From assembly GCA_036259875.1 (NCBI GenBank), contig DATAAZ010000025.1:1-64000 (forward strand): a stretch of DNA of 64,000 nucleotides, in the 5' to 3' direction. Source of the stretch: DATAAZ01 sp036259875. GTDB lineage: Bacteria > Actinomycetota > Thermoleophilia > Gaiellales > Gaiellaceae. The notes under the pieces are model-generated. The model was not told the origin of the DNA, ran no database searches, and saw only the letters and a list, made by a program, of their open reading frames with translations. Each line of letters begins with the position of its first letter. Positions within the stretch are counted from its first letter, which is position 1. This document shows positions 1-9,512 of the stretch, piece after piece. Made by a program: the position numbers and the translations under genes.

Positions 1-2
1 AG

Positions 3-1922
3 GTCGAGTACTTCTCGGCCGCCTTCTACCTTCGCAACCCCGTCGCCGGCGGGCTTGCCCCCGACGAGCTCTCCATCGCGCGGGAGCGCTTCGTCGGCGA
101 CGGGATGCAGGATCATCTCGTCGTCCAGAACCATTCGCGCCGACGCGTCGAGTTCGAGCTCGCGCTCGAGCTCGGGAACGACTTCGCGGACATCTTCGCC
201 GTCAAGGAGCACGACTTCGCGCTCGGCGACCCCCTGCGCGCCGGTCCCCTCCCGCCGCTCGTCCCCGTCCACCAGGAGGCCGAGGGCACGATCGTGCTCT
301 CGGACGGAGGCGGAGTCGACGCCGTCACCCAGGTCCTCTTCTCCGAGCGCGGGACGCTGGACGGCTCTACGGTCCGGTACGAGATCGACCTCGATCCGGG
401 GGAGCGCTGGCAGCTCCGCGTGGACGTCGCCGCGTCGCTCGCCGGGAGCCGGTCGCTGCCGGCCCGCGCGGAGCAGGCCTTCGGCGAGGAGCTCGCCCGG
501 GTCCGCGCCTCGCTCACGTCCTGGCGCATGAGCGTCCCGCAGATTCGTGTGACGTGGGAGTCTCTCGGGGCGGCGTTCACGCGCTCGGTCGCCGACCTCG
601 CCTCGCTCCGGATCCGCGACGGCGGCCCCGAGCGTCAGCTCTTCGCGGCCGGGATGCCGTGGTTCATGGCCGTCTTCGGTCGCGACACCCTCATCACCTG
701 CCTCCAGACGCTCCTCTTCGGCCCCGAGCTGGCGCGGAACGCGCTGACGGCGCTTGCCTCCCTCCAGGCGACGGAGGACGATCCGGAACGCGACGCCGAG
801 CCGGGGAAGATCGTCCACGAGGTGCGGACCGGGAAGGCGGCCTCGACATGGTTCGAGCGCTACTACGGGACGGTCGACGCGACGCCGCTCTTCCTCATCC
901 TGCTCTCGGAGGTCTGGCGCTGGACCGACGACGCCGCGTTCGTCCGGTCGCTCCGAGACCCGGCGCTCCAGGCGCTCGCATGGATCGACGAGCACGGAGA
1001 CGTCGACGGCGACGGCTTCGTCGAATACCGGAAGCGCTCGTCGCACGGGCTCGACAACCAGTCGTGGAAGGACTCGTCGAACTCACAGCTCTTCCACGAC
1101 GGGAGCGAGGCGCACCCGCCGATCGCGCCCTGCGAGGTTCAGGGCTACGTCTTCGACGCGAAGCGGAGGATCGCCGAGCTCGCCCGCGAGGTCTGGCGCG
1201 ACCGCGGCCTCGCGGAGCGCCTCGAGGCGGACGCGGTCGGCCTTGCCGAGCGCTTCGACGAGGCGTTCTGGTGCGAGGAGCGTTCGGGGTACTACGCGCT
1301 CGCGCTCGACGGCGAGAAGCGACGGGTCGACTCGCTCACTTCCAACATCGGCCACCTCCTCTGGAGCGGGATCGTCCCCCCGCACCGCCTCGACGCCGTC
1401 GTCGATCGCCTCATGGGGGACGACCTCTGGTCGGGATGGGGCGTGCGGACGATGGCCCAGTCGGACGCCGGCTACAGCCCGCTCACGTACCACAACGGCA
1501 CCGTTTGGCCGCACGACAACTCGTTGATCGCATGGGGCCTTGCGCGTAACGGCCGCTGGTCGGAGGCGCAGCGAATCGTCCGGCGCACGATCGAGGCGGC
1601 GACGCACTTCGAGCACGAGCTCCCCGAGGTGTTCGCAGGCTTCCCGCGCGCCGAGACGCCGTTCCCGATCGCGTACCCCACCGCAGCTCGGCCGCAGGCA
1701 TGGGCCGCCGCCGCGCCCGTTCTCCTCCTCCGCGTCCTTCTCGGGCTCGAGCCCGATCAGCGCCGGCAGGCGCTCACGACCGTGGTGCCCGAGCAGTTGC
1801 CCTCGTGGGTCGGCGCGCTCAGACTCCTCGGCGTGCGCGCCTTCGATCGGGCCTGGAACGTGAGCGTCGACGACGGCCGGGTTCACGTGGAGGAAGCGGC
1901 TTCGCCGCAGCTCGCTCCCTGA
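3..1922 (+). CDS. Glycogen debranching enzyme-like protein (amylo-alpha-1,6-glucosidase family), 5' truncated by window edge
   Basis: The reading frame is already open at base 3 and no start is visible, so the N-terminus lies outside the window. The first residues (VEYFSAAFYLRNP) look like the N-terminal beta-rich domain of the GDE_N_bis family. The rest is an (alpha/alpha)-barrel glycosidase region with AAGMPWFMAVFGRDTL and YYGTVDATPLF, and a late GTVWPHDNSLIAWGL stretch, as in bacterial amylo-alpha-1,6-glucosidases and trehalose/glycogen-type debranching proteins. It should act in the cytoplasm on alpha-glucan side chains; the exact substrate cannot be read from sequence. Its TGA shares one base with the ATG of the downstream glycosyltransferase, so the two are translationally coupled. 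Confidence 0.88.
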   Translation, partial: VEYFSAAFYLRNPVAGGLAPDELSIARERFVGDGMQDHLVVQNHSRRRVEFELALELGNDFADIFAVKEHDFALGDPLRAGPLPPLVPVHQEAEGTIVLSDGGGVDAVTQVLFSERGTLDGSTVRYEIDLDPGERWQLRVDVAASLAGSRSLPARAEQAFGEELARVRASLTSWRMSVPQIRVTWESLGAAFTRSVADLASLRIRDGGPERQLFAAGMPWFMAVFGRDTLITCLQTLLFGPELARNALTALASLQATEDDPERDAEPGKIVHEVRTGKAASTWFERYYGTVDATPLFLILLSEVWRWTDDAAFVRSLRDPALQALAWIDEHGDVDGDGFVEYRKRSSHGLDNQSWKDSSNSQLFHDGSEAHPPIAPCEVQGYVFDAKRRIAELAREVWRDRGLAERLEADAVGLAERFDEAFWCEERSGYYALALDGEKRRVDSLTSNIGHLLWSGIVPPHRLDAVVDRLMGDDLWSGWGVRTMAQSDAGYSPLTYHNGTVWPHDNSLIAWGLARNGRWSEAQRIVRRTIEAATHFEHELPEVFAGFPRAETPFPIAYPTAARPQAWAAAAPVLLLRVLLGLEPDQRRQALTTVVPEQLPSWVGALRLLGVRAFDRAWNVSVDDGRVHVEEAASPQLAP

Positions 1923-2956
1923 TGCGGGTCGCGGTCGTCGCGCCGGTGTGGTTCCCGGTCCCGCCGACGGGCTACGGCGGGATCGAGTGGGTCGTCTCGC
2001 TTCTCGCCGACGGCCTCGTGGAGGCAGGTCACGACGTGACGCTCTTCGCGTCCGGCGATTCGCGCACCAAGGCTCGGCTCGAGTCGGTATTCCCCGAGGC
2101 CCCCTCCGCGCAGATCGGGACGAGCTGGGTCGAATTGCGCCACGCGCTCGCCGCGTACGAGCGCGCCGACGCGTTCGACGTCGTGAACGACCACTCGTCG
2201 ATGCTCGCCGCGGCGCTCGGCGGCCTCGTCTCGACCCCCGTCGTCCACACGGTCCACGGGCCGCTCGACGCGGACTCGGAGGCGATCTACCGCGGCGTCG
2301 CGGCGCTCGCGCCCGAAGTCGGCCTCGTCTCCGTCTCGCTCAACCAGCGCAAGCCCGCGCCGGATCTCCCCTGGGTCGCGAACTGTCCGAATGCGCTCGA
2401 CCTCGACGCGTACCCCTTCCACGCCGAGCGCGGCGAGTACCTCCTCTACCTCGGGCGGCTGAGCCCCGACAAGGGAGCCGACCGAGCGATCGAGGTCGCC
2501 CGCGGCGCGGGAATCCCAATCAAGCTCGCCGGCAAGAAGCGCGAGCGCGTGGAGCAGGAGTACTTCGAGACGCGGGTGCGGCCGCTGCTCGGCGAGGACG
2601 CGGAGTACCTCGGCGAGACGAGCCACGCGTCGAAGGTCTCGCTCCTCCAAAACGCGCGCGCGACGCTCTTCCCGATCGACTGGGAGGAGCCGTTCGGGCT
2701 CGTCATGATCGAGTCGATGGCGTGCGGGACGCCGGTAATCGCGACCCGCTGGGGCGCCGTCCCCGAGGTCGTCGAGCACGGGCGGAGCGGGTTGATCGTC
2801 GACCACTACCTCGACATGGTCGACGCGATTGCGGCGGCGGATCGTCTCGACCCGGCGGAATGCCGCCGCTACGTCGAGGACCGCTTCTCCCCGCAGCAGA
2901 TGGTCGCCGATTACGAGGCGGCCTACCGCCGCGTCCTCGACCGCGTGGCCGCGTAG
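1922..2956 (+). CDS. Glycosyltransferase family 4
   Basis: 344-residue GT-B fold enzyme. The N-terminal half starts MRVAVVAPVWFPVPPTGYGG, the usual first strand and glycine-rich loop of GT4 proteins. The C-terminal half has LLYLGRLSPDKG (GT4 donor domain start) and EPFGLVMIESMACGTPVIAT, the EX7E nucleotide-sugar motif. The ATG at 1922 overlaps the stop of the debranching gene by one base, suggesting a two-gene operon in glycan or storage-polysaccharide metabolism. Acceptor and donor sugars are not predictable. Confidence 0.9.
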   Translation: MRVAVVAPVWFPVPPTGYGGIEWVVSLLADGLVEAGHDVTLFASGDSRTKARLESVFPEAPSAQIGTSWVELRHALAAYERADAFDVVNDHSSMLAAALGGLVSTPVVHTVHGPLDADSEAIYRGVAALAPEVGLVSVSLNQRKPAPDLPWVANCPNALDLDAYPFHAERGEYLLYLGRLSPDKGADRAIEVARGAGIPIKLAGKKRERVEQEYFETRVRPLLGEDAEYLGETSHASKVSLLQNARATLFPIDWEEPFGLVMIESMACGTPVIATRWGAVPEVVEHGRSGLIVDHYLDMVDAIAAADRLDPAECRRYVEDRFSPQQMVADYEAAYRRVLDRVAA

Positions 2957-4114
2957 CTACGACGCGGCCGACGCCGCCGGCACGCGCGCGAGCGCCTGCT
3001 CGAGGTCGGCGATCAGGTCGTCCGCCGACTCGATCCCGACGGAGAGGCGGATCAGGTTCTCCGGCACGGGGAACGACGAGTCCGCCGTCGAGGCGTGCGT
3101 CATGAGACCCGGGTGCTCGATCAAGCTTTCGACGCCGCCGAGACTCTCGGCGAGCTGCCAAACGTCGGTCGAGCGGACGACCTCGAACGCGTCGTCCTTC
3201 GTCCCTGCGACCTCGAACGACATCATGCCGCTGAAGTCCTCCATCTGTGCGCGGGCGACGTCGTGGTCGGGGTGGCTCGGGAGCCCGGGGTAGCGAACGC
3301 GCTCGACGGCCGGATGCTCCTCGAGGAACTCGGCGATGCGGCGCGCGTTCGCACAGTGCTGGCGCATGCGGACGGCGAGCGTCTTGAGGCCCCGCAGAAC
3401 GAGCCACGCGTCGAAGGGGCCGGGCACGGTTCCGAGCGAGTTCTGGAGGAAGGCGAGCCGCTCGGCGACCGTCGGGTCGTTCGTCGCGGCGAAGCCGCCG
3501 ACCACGTCCGAGTGGCCGCTCAGGTACTTCGTGGTCGAGTGGACGACGATGTCCGCGCCGAGATCGAGCGGGCGCTGCAGGTACGGCGTCGCGAACGTGT
3601 TGTCGACGACGCAGAGCGCTCCCGCCGTTCGCGCCGCCTCGGCCGCCGCGCGGATGTCGACGACGTTGAGGAGCGGGTTCGTGGGAGTCTCGACCCAGAC
3701 GAGTCGTGTTCGCTCGTCCAGCGCAGCCGCGAGGTTCCGCGTGATCTCCTCGGCGGGCAGGAACTCGAAGACGTAGCCCTTCGGTTCGAGCACCTTCGAG
3801 AAGAGCCGGTACGTCCCGCCGTAGACGTCGTTCACGCAGACGACGCGGTCGCCCGGCGAGACGAGCTGCAGGACGGTCGTCGTCGCGGCCATCCCGGACG
3901 CGAACGCGAACCCGTGCGCAGCACCCTCGAGCGAGGCGAGACAGACCTGGAGCGCCGTGCGGGTCGGGTTGCCGCTTCGCGAGTAGACGTAACCCTTGTG
4001 GCGCCCGACCTCCTCCTGGACGTACGTGGACGTCTGGTAGATCGGCGTGGTGACGGCGCCCGTCGAGGGGTCGGGCTCCTGCCCTTCGTGGATCGCGCGA
4101 GTCTCGAAATCCAC
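2957..4114 (-). CDS. Cystathionine gamma-lyase / gamma-synthase family PLP enzyme
   Basis: 385 residues, the normal length for the Cys/Met metabolism PLP family. Visible motifs are the phosphate-binding YSRSGNPT near residue 44 and the PLP lysine in HSTTKYLSGHSD (Lys 196). The start is GTG at 4114. It lies 118 bp downstream of a cystathionine beta-synthase gene on the same strand, which favours cystathionine gamma-lyase in reverse transsulfuration (cystathionine to cysteine) over gamma-synthase, but the two activities are hard to separate by sequence. Confidence 0.9.
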   Translation of the reverse strand: MDFETRAIHEGQEPDPSTGAVTTPIYQTSTYVQEEVGRHKGYVYSRSGNPTRTALQVCLASLEGAAHGFAFASGMAATTTVLQLVSPGDRVVCVNDVYGGTYRLFSKVLEPKGYVFEFLPAEEITRNLAAALDERTRLVWVETPTNPLLNVVDIRAAAEAARTAGALCVVDNTFATPYLQRPLDLGADIVVHSTTKYLSGHSDVVGGFAATNDPTVAERLAFLQNSLGTVPGPFDAWLVLRGLKTLAVRMRQHCANARRIAEFLEEHPAVERVRYPGLPSHPDHDVARAQMEDFSGMMSFEVAGTKDDAFEVVRSTDVWQLAESLGGVESLIEHPGLMTHASTADSSFPVPENLIRLSVGIESADDLIADLEQALARVPAASAAS

Positions 4115-4163
4115 GCCGGCAGGCTACCCCCTTCTCAACCGTTCGCGACGAGCCGAGCGGCGC

Positions 4164-4220
4164 GACCCGTCGTTCGAGGCGGGCGGGTGGGCAAAGCCCC
4201 CGCCCCGAGGGGTCGGCGCC
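4164..4220. repeat. Degenerate copy of the GGGC-AAA-GCCC dispersed repeat
   Basis: This stretch between the two transsulfuration genes resembles the repeats at 32350-32526 and 63941-64000. The shared order is GTCGTT, a GGCGG block, GGGCAAAGCCC (a 4-bp hairpin with AAA loop), then a GTCGGC end. The match is partial and was made by eye. Function unknown; the hairpin could end or attenuate transcripts. Confidence 0.45.
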
Positions 4221-4232
4221 GCGACCGGTGCC

Positions 4233-5633
4233 TCACGCGCCGTCCGTGCTGCGGTGGTGCGCCAGGTACTCGAGCAGGTCGGCGCGTGTCAGGACTCCGG
4301 CGGGGCGCCCGTCCCGCGCGACGATGACGGCGGGGCCGCCCTCCGAGAGCTCCGCGAAGACCGTGTCGACCGACTCGTCGATCTCGACGGCGGGGAGCGG
4401 CGGCTCCATGGCGGCGGCGACGTCCTCATGCAGCGCGTCCTGGTTCCGGAAGACCCGTTCGAAGAGACCGCGCTCGTTCACCGAGCCGATCACGTCCGCG
4501 AGCGAGTCGGCCGGATCGTGGCGCGCGACCGGGATCTGCGAGATCCCGTACCGGTGCATGAGCTCGATCGCCTGCCCGACCTTGTCGTGCGACTGGACGA
4601 CGACGAGCGCGGGCACCGTCGGTTCCTCGGCCCGCTTGAACGCGAGCACCTCCTCGACGGTCGGCGCCGGGGCGCGCCGCTCGAGGAACCCGTACTCGAG
4701 CATCCAGTTGTCGTCGTAGAACTTCGAGAGGTACCCGCGGCCCGAATCGGGGATGAGCGTCGCGATCGTCGTCCCCTCGCCGTAGCGGCGTGCGACCTGG
4801 AGCATCGCCCACGCCGCCGTGCCGCCGGAGCCGCCGACGAGAAGCCCCTCCTCGCGCGCGAGCCGACGGGCGGTGACGAACGAGTCGCGGTCGGAGACCG
4901 TGACGTACTCGTCCACGAGCGACGGGTCGTACGTCGACGGCCAGAAGTCCTCCCCGATTCCCTCGACGAGGTACGGGTGGACCGTATCCGACGAGTAGAT
5001 CGACCCTTCCGGGTCGGCGCCGACGACGACGAGCTCGGGCTTGCGCTCCTTCAGGTACTGCGCTGCGCCCGTCACCGTCCCGCCCGTTCCGACCGAGAGG
5101 ACGAGCACGTCGAGCTCACCGTCCGTCTGCTCCCAGAGCTCGGGCCCGGTCGTCTCGTAGTGCGCTTCCGGGTTTGCCGGGTTGGAATACTGATCCGGCT
5201 TGTACGCGCCGGGGACCTCCTCCGCGAGCCGGTTCGAGACGGAGTAGTAGCTCTCGGGCGACTCGGGCGCGACCGCGGTCGGGCAGATCACCACCTCGGC
5301 CCCGTAGGCGCGCAGGAGCGCGATCTTCTCCTGGCTCACCTTGTCGGGCATGACGAAGATGCAGCGGTATCCCTTGAGCGCGGCGACGATCGCGAGCCCG
5401 ACGCCGGTGTTGCCGCTCGTCGGCTCCACGATCGTGCCGCCCGACCGCAGGCGACCGGCCCGCTCGGCCGCCTCGACCATCTTCAGGCCGATGCGGTCCT
5501 TCACGCTGCCGCCGGGGTTCAGGTGATCGAGCTTCGCGAGGAGTGTCGGCGCGAGGCCGCGCCCGAGCCGCTGCAGCCGGACGATCGGCGTGCCGCCGAC
5601 GAGGTCGAGGACGGTCGGGTACGCGCGCGCCAC
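4233..5633 (-). CDS. cbs: Cystathionine beta-synthase with C-terminal CBS domain pair
   Basis: 466 residues from the GTG at 5633. The N-terminal about 320 residues are a type II PLP fold: GGSVKDRIGL carries the PLP lysine (about residue 45), TSGNTG (72-77) binds the internal aldimine, and a GTGGT loop binds phosphate. The last about 120 residues form two CBS modules, typical for bacterial CBS and not for O-acetylserine sulfhydrylase. It condenses serine (or O-acetylserine) with homocysteine to cystathionine, and the next gene downstream cleaves it. The longer frame upstream of 5633 is non-coding overlap with purH. No clear Shine-Dalgarno is seen before the GTG. Confidence 0.9.
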   Translation of the reverse strand: MARAYPTVLDLVGGTPIVRLQRLGRGLAPTLLAKLDHLNPGGSVKDRIGLKMVEAAERAGRLRSGGTIVEPTSGNTGVGLAIVAALKGYRCIFVMPDKVSQEKIALLRAYGAEVVICPTAVAPESPESYYSVSNRLAEEVPGAYKPDQYSNPANPEAHYETTGPELWEQTDGELDVLVLSVGTGGTVTGAAQYLKERKPELVVVGADPEGSIYSSDTVHPYLVEGIGEDFWPSTYDPSLVDEYVTVSDRDSFVTARRLAREEGLLVGGSGGTAAWAMLQVARRYGEGTTIATLIPDSGRGYLSKFYDDNWMLEYGFLERRAPAPTVEEVLAFKRAEEPTVPALVVVQSHDKVGQAIELMHRYGISQIPVARHDPADSLADVIGSVNERGLFERVFRNQDALHEDVAAAMEPPLPAVEIDESVDTVFAELSEGGPAVIVARDGRPAGVLTRADLLEYLAHHRSTDGA

Positions 5634-5703
5634 GGAGGAAGCGTAATCGGCCGCCCTCGACGTCAGTAACGCGCCGGCCGGAGAGGGCCGGCGGACGTCG
5701 CCG

Positions 5704-7245
5704 TCAGTGACGAAAGTGGCGGCGGGCGGTGAAGACCATCGCCGCCCCGGCTCGCTCGACGGCCTCGACGACCTCGGCGTCGCGCTTCGAGCCGCCGGGC
5801 TGGATGATCGCCGCGACCCCGGCCTCGAGCGCGAGCTGAGGGCCGTCCGCGAAGGGGAAGAACGCGTCGGAGGCGAGCGCCGAACCGGTCGGGTCGTGGC
5901 CGTGCTCACGCGCCTTCGCGAGCGCGATCCGAACGGAGTCGACGCGGCTCGGCTGCCCGGTTCCGATCCCGATCGTCTGCAGGTCCTTCGCCAGCACGAT
6001 CGCGTTCGAAGCGATGTGCTTCGCGACGCGCCACGCGAAGAGCAGGTCGCCCCAGATCGGCTCGTCCGGTGTGCGTTCGGTCGCGACCTGCATGGTGTCG
6101 CGGTCGTCGATCTCCTGATCGGCGTCCTGAACGAGCACCCCGCCGAGCACGCGGCGGAAATCGCGCTCGCCCGGTGTCGCACCGCGTCGCTCTCGGTCCT
6201 CGAGGATCCGGGTCGCTTCCTTGCGGCGCAGGAGCTCGAGCGCCTCGTCGGTGTAGCCCGGCGCGATCAGTACGTCGACGAACTGCTCGGCGATCAGCGC
6301 GGCGAGGGGCGCTTCGACGCGACGGTTGAGCGCGACGACGCCTCCGTATGCCGACACCGGGTCGCACGCGAGCGCGCGTTCGTAGGCGGAGTCGACGTCG
6401 GAGCCGAGCGCGCACCCGCACGTGTTCGCATGCTTCACGATCGAGCAGGCCGGCACGGTGAACTCGCGCAGGGCGGCGCGGGCGGCGTCGAGGTCGTTCA
6501 GGTTGTTGAACGAGAGCTCGCGCCCACCGAGCTGCTCCACGCGTGAGAGGAGGTGGCGGCGGACGCCCGCCTCCGCGTAGTACGCAGCGCGCTGATGCGG
6601 GTTCTCGCCGTACGGGAGCTCCGCGATCTTCTCGAGCGAGAGGATGACCCGGTCGGGAAACGCCTCGCGGTCCGAGAACCACGCGGCGATCGAGGCCTCG
6701 TAGGCCGCGGTCCGCGTAAAGGCGTCCGCCGCGAGCGCGCGCCGCGTCGCCTGCGTCACCTCCCCGCGCTTACGGAACTCGGAGAGCAGCGGCTCGTACT
6801 GCTCGGGCGAGGAGACAGGGAGGACGTGGACGAAGTTCTTGGCGGCCGCGCGCAGCATCGCGGGCCCGCCGATGTCGATCATCTCGACCGCCTCCTCCTC
6901 GCGCACGTCCTTCCGGGCGGCGACGTGCTGGAACGGGTAGAGGTTGACGCACACGAGGTCGAAGGGGCGGATCGCGCTCTCCTCGAGCGCGGCGACGTCG
7001 TCTGCGAGGTCGCGGCGGGCGAGGATGGCCGCGTGGATCCGAGGGTGGAGCGTCTTCACGCGACCGCCGAGGAGCTCGGGGATCTCGGTGAGGTCCTCGA
7101 CGCGCGTAACCGGGATTCCGAGCTCTGCGATGAACGCGGCCGTTCCGCCGCTCGCCACGAGCTCGACGTCGAGGTCGGCGAGCCCGCGCGCGAACGAGTC
7201 GAGCCCGGTCTTGTCGAAGACCGAGATGAGGGCTCGCTCGACCAT
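5704..7245 (-). CDS. purH: Bifunctional AICAR formyltransferase / IMP cyclohydrolase
   Basis: 513 residues, full length for PurH. The N-terminal MGS-like IMP cyclohydrolase domain begins MVERALISVFDKTGLDSFARGL and has ASGGTAAF; the C-terminal AICAR transformylase domain has the conserved lysine-histidine motif VKHANTCGCA and ends in the usual R..F.H tail (ARRHFRH). It catalyses the last two steps of IMP synthesis. The ATG at 7245 sits three bases after the purN stop, so purN-purH are one transcript. Confidence 0.96.
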   Translation of the reverse strand: MVERALISVFDKTGLDSFARGLADLDVELVASGGTAAFIAELGIPVTRVEDLTEIPELLGGRVKTLHPRIHAAILARRDLADDVAALEESAIRPFDLVCVNLYPFQHVAARKDVREEEAVEMIDIGGPAMLRAAAKNFVHVLPVSSPEQYEPLLSEFRKRGEVTQATRRALAADAFTRTAAYEASIAAWFSDREAFPDRVILSLEKIAELPYGENPHQRAAYYAEAGVRRHLLSRVEQLGGRELSFNNLNDLDAARAALREFTVPACSIVKHANTCGCALGSDVDSAYERALACDPVSAYGGVVALNRRVEAPLAALIAEQFVDVLIAPGYTDEALELLRRKEATRILEDRERRGATPGERDFRRVLGGVLVQDADQEIDDRDTMQVATERTPDEPIWGDLLFAWRVAKHIASNAIVLAKDLQTIGIGTGQPSRVDSVRIALAKAREHGHDPTGSALASDAFFPFADGPQLALEAGVAAIIQPGGSKRDAEVVEAVERAGAAMVFTARRHFRH

Positions 7246-7248
7246 CGG

Positions 7249-7806
7249 CTACTGGGCGGGAGAGCGTAGAGGGCGGGCCAGGAAGCGTCTAGTCGTCTCG
7301 GGAAGGAGCCGGTGCTCGACGGCGTGGAGGCGGGCGCGCAGGGTCTCCGGCGTGTCTTCGGGGCCCACGGGGACCGCTTCCTGCGCGAGCACCGGCCCCG
7401 TGTCGACGCCCTCGTCGACGAGGTGCACGGTCACGCCCGTCTCGCGGACGCCCGCAGCGAGCGCCTCCTCGACGGCGCGCATCCCCGGGAAGGCCGGGAG
7501 GAGGGAGGGGTGGACGTTGAGGACCGGGAAACGCGCCAGGAAGGCGGGAGTGAGCAGGTGCATGTACCCGGCGCAAACGACGACCTCGACGCCGTGCTCC
7601 GCGAGCCAGTCGGCCATCGCGTCGTCGCGATCGGCGCGCGTGGCGTAGTCGTCGAGCTCGAAGACGCCGGTCGGGACGTGGGCGCGCCGGGCGCGCTCGA
7701 GCGCGCGTGCGCGAGCGACGTTCGAGGCGACGGCCCGGACGGGGAGCCCGACGTCGAGGAGCGCCTGGAGGTTCGTCCCCTCGCCCGAGACCAGGACGCC
7801 GATCAC
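7249..7806 (-). CDS. purN: Phosphoribosylglycinamide formyltransferase, 10-formyl-THF dependent
   Basis: 185 residues, typical PurN length. It has the N-terminal VLVSGEGTNLQALL phosphate loop, the catalytic motif LNVHPSLLPAFPG, and HLVDEGVDTGPVL with the catalytic aspartate. Product is formylglycinamide ribotide. GTG start at 7806. It is followed almost directly by purH and preceded by 145 bp after purM, so purM, purN and purH probably share a transcript. Confidence 0.95.
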   Translation of the reverse strand: MIGVLVSGEGTNLQALLDVGLPVRAVASNVARARALERARRAHVPTGVFELDDYATRADRDDAMADWLAEHGVEVVVCAGYMHLLTPAFLARFPVLNVHPSLLPAFPGMRAVEEALAAGVRETGVTVHLVDEGVDTGPVLAQEAVPVGPEDTPETLRARLHAVEHRLLPETTRRFLARPLRSPAQ

Positions 7807-7951
7807 GGCGACCGCCCTTGCGTGACCGCTCCCCCGGGGGACCCCCCGTGGGATCCCCCTCGCGGCTCAGCGTACAGAGGCAAAGCGCACGGGTGGTGCA
7901 CGGCTTGCGCCGAAGCTCGCGCGCCCGCGTGACGACACGCGCCCACGCTCG

Positions 7952-8902
7952 TCAGCCGTCGAAGACGACGCCGTCGACTCCCGCCTCGACCCGGCCGATG
8001 ACCGGGAACCCGGCCGCCGCCGCGTTTCTCGGTGCGACAACCGCGCAGTAGCCGATCCCGAGGTTGAAAACGCGGCGCTGCTCGCGCTCGTCGACGCCCC
8101 GCTCGTCGAGCCAGCCGAACACCGGCGGCCGCTGCCACGAGCGCGGGTCGATTCGTGCACCCAGCCCGGGCGGCAAGACGCGCGCGAGGTTCCCGGCGAT
8201 CCCACCTCCTGTCACGTGCGCGAGCGCGCGGACGTCGCACCGCTCCCGAAGCGTCCGCACGTCCGCGAGATAGAGCCGTGTCGGCGCGAGCAGGAGGTCG
8301 GCGTCGAACGGATCGTCGCCGACCAGGCCCCGGACGAGCGAGAACCCGTTCGCGTGCAATCCGGACGAGCGGAGTCCGACGACCGCGTCACCGTGCTCGA
8401 CGCGCGAGCCGTCGACGAGCTCGGCCCGCCTCACGATGCCGACGCAGGTCCCGGCGAAGTCGAGCTCCCCTTCGAGGTAGACGCCCGGCATCTCCGCCGT
8501 CTCGCCGCCCAGGATCGCGCAGCCGGCCGCCCGGCACACGTCCGCCGCGCCCTCGACGAGCTCCGCGACCTGCTCGGGTTCGAGCCGGTCCGCGGCGACG
8601 TAGTCGAGGAAGAAGAGCGGTTCCGCGCCGGTCGTCAGGACGTCGTTCAGGCAGTGGGCCGCGAGGTCGCGGCCCGCGTCGCGGAGGCGTCCGGCGCGTC
8701 GAGCCAGCACGAGCTTCGTCCCGACGCCGTCGGTCGACGCGGCCAGGAGTCGATCGTCGTCGAGCGCGTATAGACCCGCGAACGCGCCGATTCCGGCGAC
8801 GACCTGCGCCGTGCAGGTTGAGTCGACCGCGGCTCGCAGCCGCGCGACGACCGCGTCCGCGGCCGCGAGCGAGACGCCCGCTTCGCTGTACGTGATGCTC
8901 AT
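7952..8902 (-). CDS. purM: Phosphoribosylformylglycinamidine cyclo-ligase (AIR synthetase)
   Basis: 316 residues from ATG 8902, slightly short of the usual about 340. MSITYSEAGVSLAAAD is the family N-terminus and STDGVGTKL is the ATP-binding signature. GGETAEMPGVY and the C-terminal glycine-rich region also match. It closes FGAM to AIR. The start overlaps the stop of the upstream VOC gene by four bases (ATGA), so translation is coupled. The longer open frame to 9412 is a shadow of that VOC gene. Confidence 0.95.
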   Translation of the reverse strand: MSITYSEAGVSLAAADAVVARLRAAVDSTCTAQVVAGIGAFAGLYALDDDRLLAASTDGVGTKLVLARRAGRLRDAGRDLAAHCLNDVLTTGAEPLFFLDYVAADRLEPEQVAELVEGAADVCRAAGCAILGGETAEMPGVYLEGELDFAGTCVGIVRRAELVDGSRVEHGDAVVGLRSSGLHANGFSLVRGLVGDDPFDADLLLAPTRLYLADVRTLRERCDVRALAHVTGGGIAGNLARVLPPGLGARIDPRSWQRPPVFGWLDERGVDEREQRRVFNLGIGYCAVVAPRNAAAAGFPVIGRVEAGVDGVVFDG

Positions 8903-9510
8903 GCGAGCGCCTCGCCGACGAGCTCCGGCCGCCCTTCCGGTCCCCCGGGCAGGAAGCGAACGAGCGTCTCGCCCACCATCACGTCGCCGTTCGCGCGGTC
9001 GACCTCGAACACCGCCGCGAGCGCCTTCGCCTTCGCGACCGGGTCGTCGGCGCGCAGGTGAATCTCCGCGAGCCGGGCACGGGCGGCCTCCTCGAGGATC
9101 TCGTCGACCCACTCGCGCGGCGGATGTACCTCGAGCCGGTACCCCACGTCCGTCGCGATGAAGGTTCGCTTGCCGGGATGATCCTGAATCTTCAGGTCGA
9201 GATCGGACGCGCGCTCGAGTGCGGCGAGGTAGCCGTCGTCGTCGAGCGCGACTCCGAGGTGATCGACGCGCGGGATCTCCCAGTGTCCGGGCTGAAGGAC
9301 GACGTTCACGGCGCCGCGACCGAGCTCGATGAGGCGGAGGCGAAACCCCATTGCGTCGAGCTCCTCCCACGGCCTGCCCGGCTCGAACCAGTGCGAGCTC
9401 TCCCCGATCCACCCGTAGCGGGCGATCAGATCGAAGCCGAGCTTCGTGAGGTACCGCGCCTCGACGAGCCGCACCTTGCTCGTGACGAGGTGGTAGTGGA
9501 AGACGTGCAC
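8899..9510 (-). CDS. VOC (glyoxalase-like) superfamily protein of unknown substrate
   Basis: 203 residues from GTG 9510. The middle (VDHLGVALDDDGYLAALERA ... FIATDVGYRLEVHPP) has the beta-alpha-beta-beta-beta pattern of a VOC module, and the first 90 residues look like a companion module (HYHLVTSKVRLVEARYLTKLGFDLIARYGW). A C-terminal helical tail of about 60 residues follows. It leads the purM-purN-purH unit with a 4-bp overlap to purM. Ligands for a metal are not clearly complete, so an enzymatic role is uncertain. Confidence 0.8.
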   Translation of the reverse strand: MHVFHYHLVTSKVRLVEARYLTKLGFDLIARYGWIGESSHWFEPGRPWEELDAMGFRLRLIELGRGAVNVVLQPGHWEIPRVDHLGVALDDDGYLAALERASDLDLKIQDHPGKRTFIATDVGYRLEVHPPREWVDEILEEAARARLAEIHLRADDPVAKAKALAAVFEVDRANGDVMVGETLVRFLPGGPEGRPELVGEALA

Positions 9511-9512
9511 CT

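Noticed and set aside
4047..5669. 540-residue plus-strand open frame
   Set aside because: Arg/Asp/Val-rich antisense shadow of the cystathionine beta-synthase gene; the minus frame has all family motifs.
7807..7951. Gap between purM and purN considered for a regulatory RNA
   Set aside because: Only a CCCCCGGGGG palindrome and no motif I can name.
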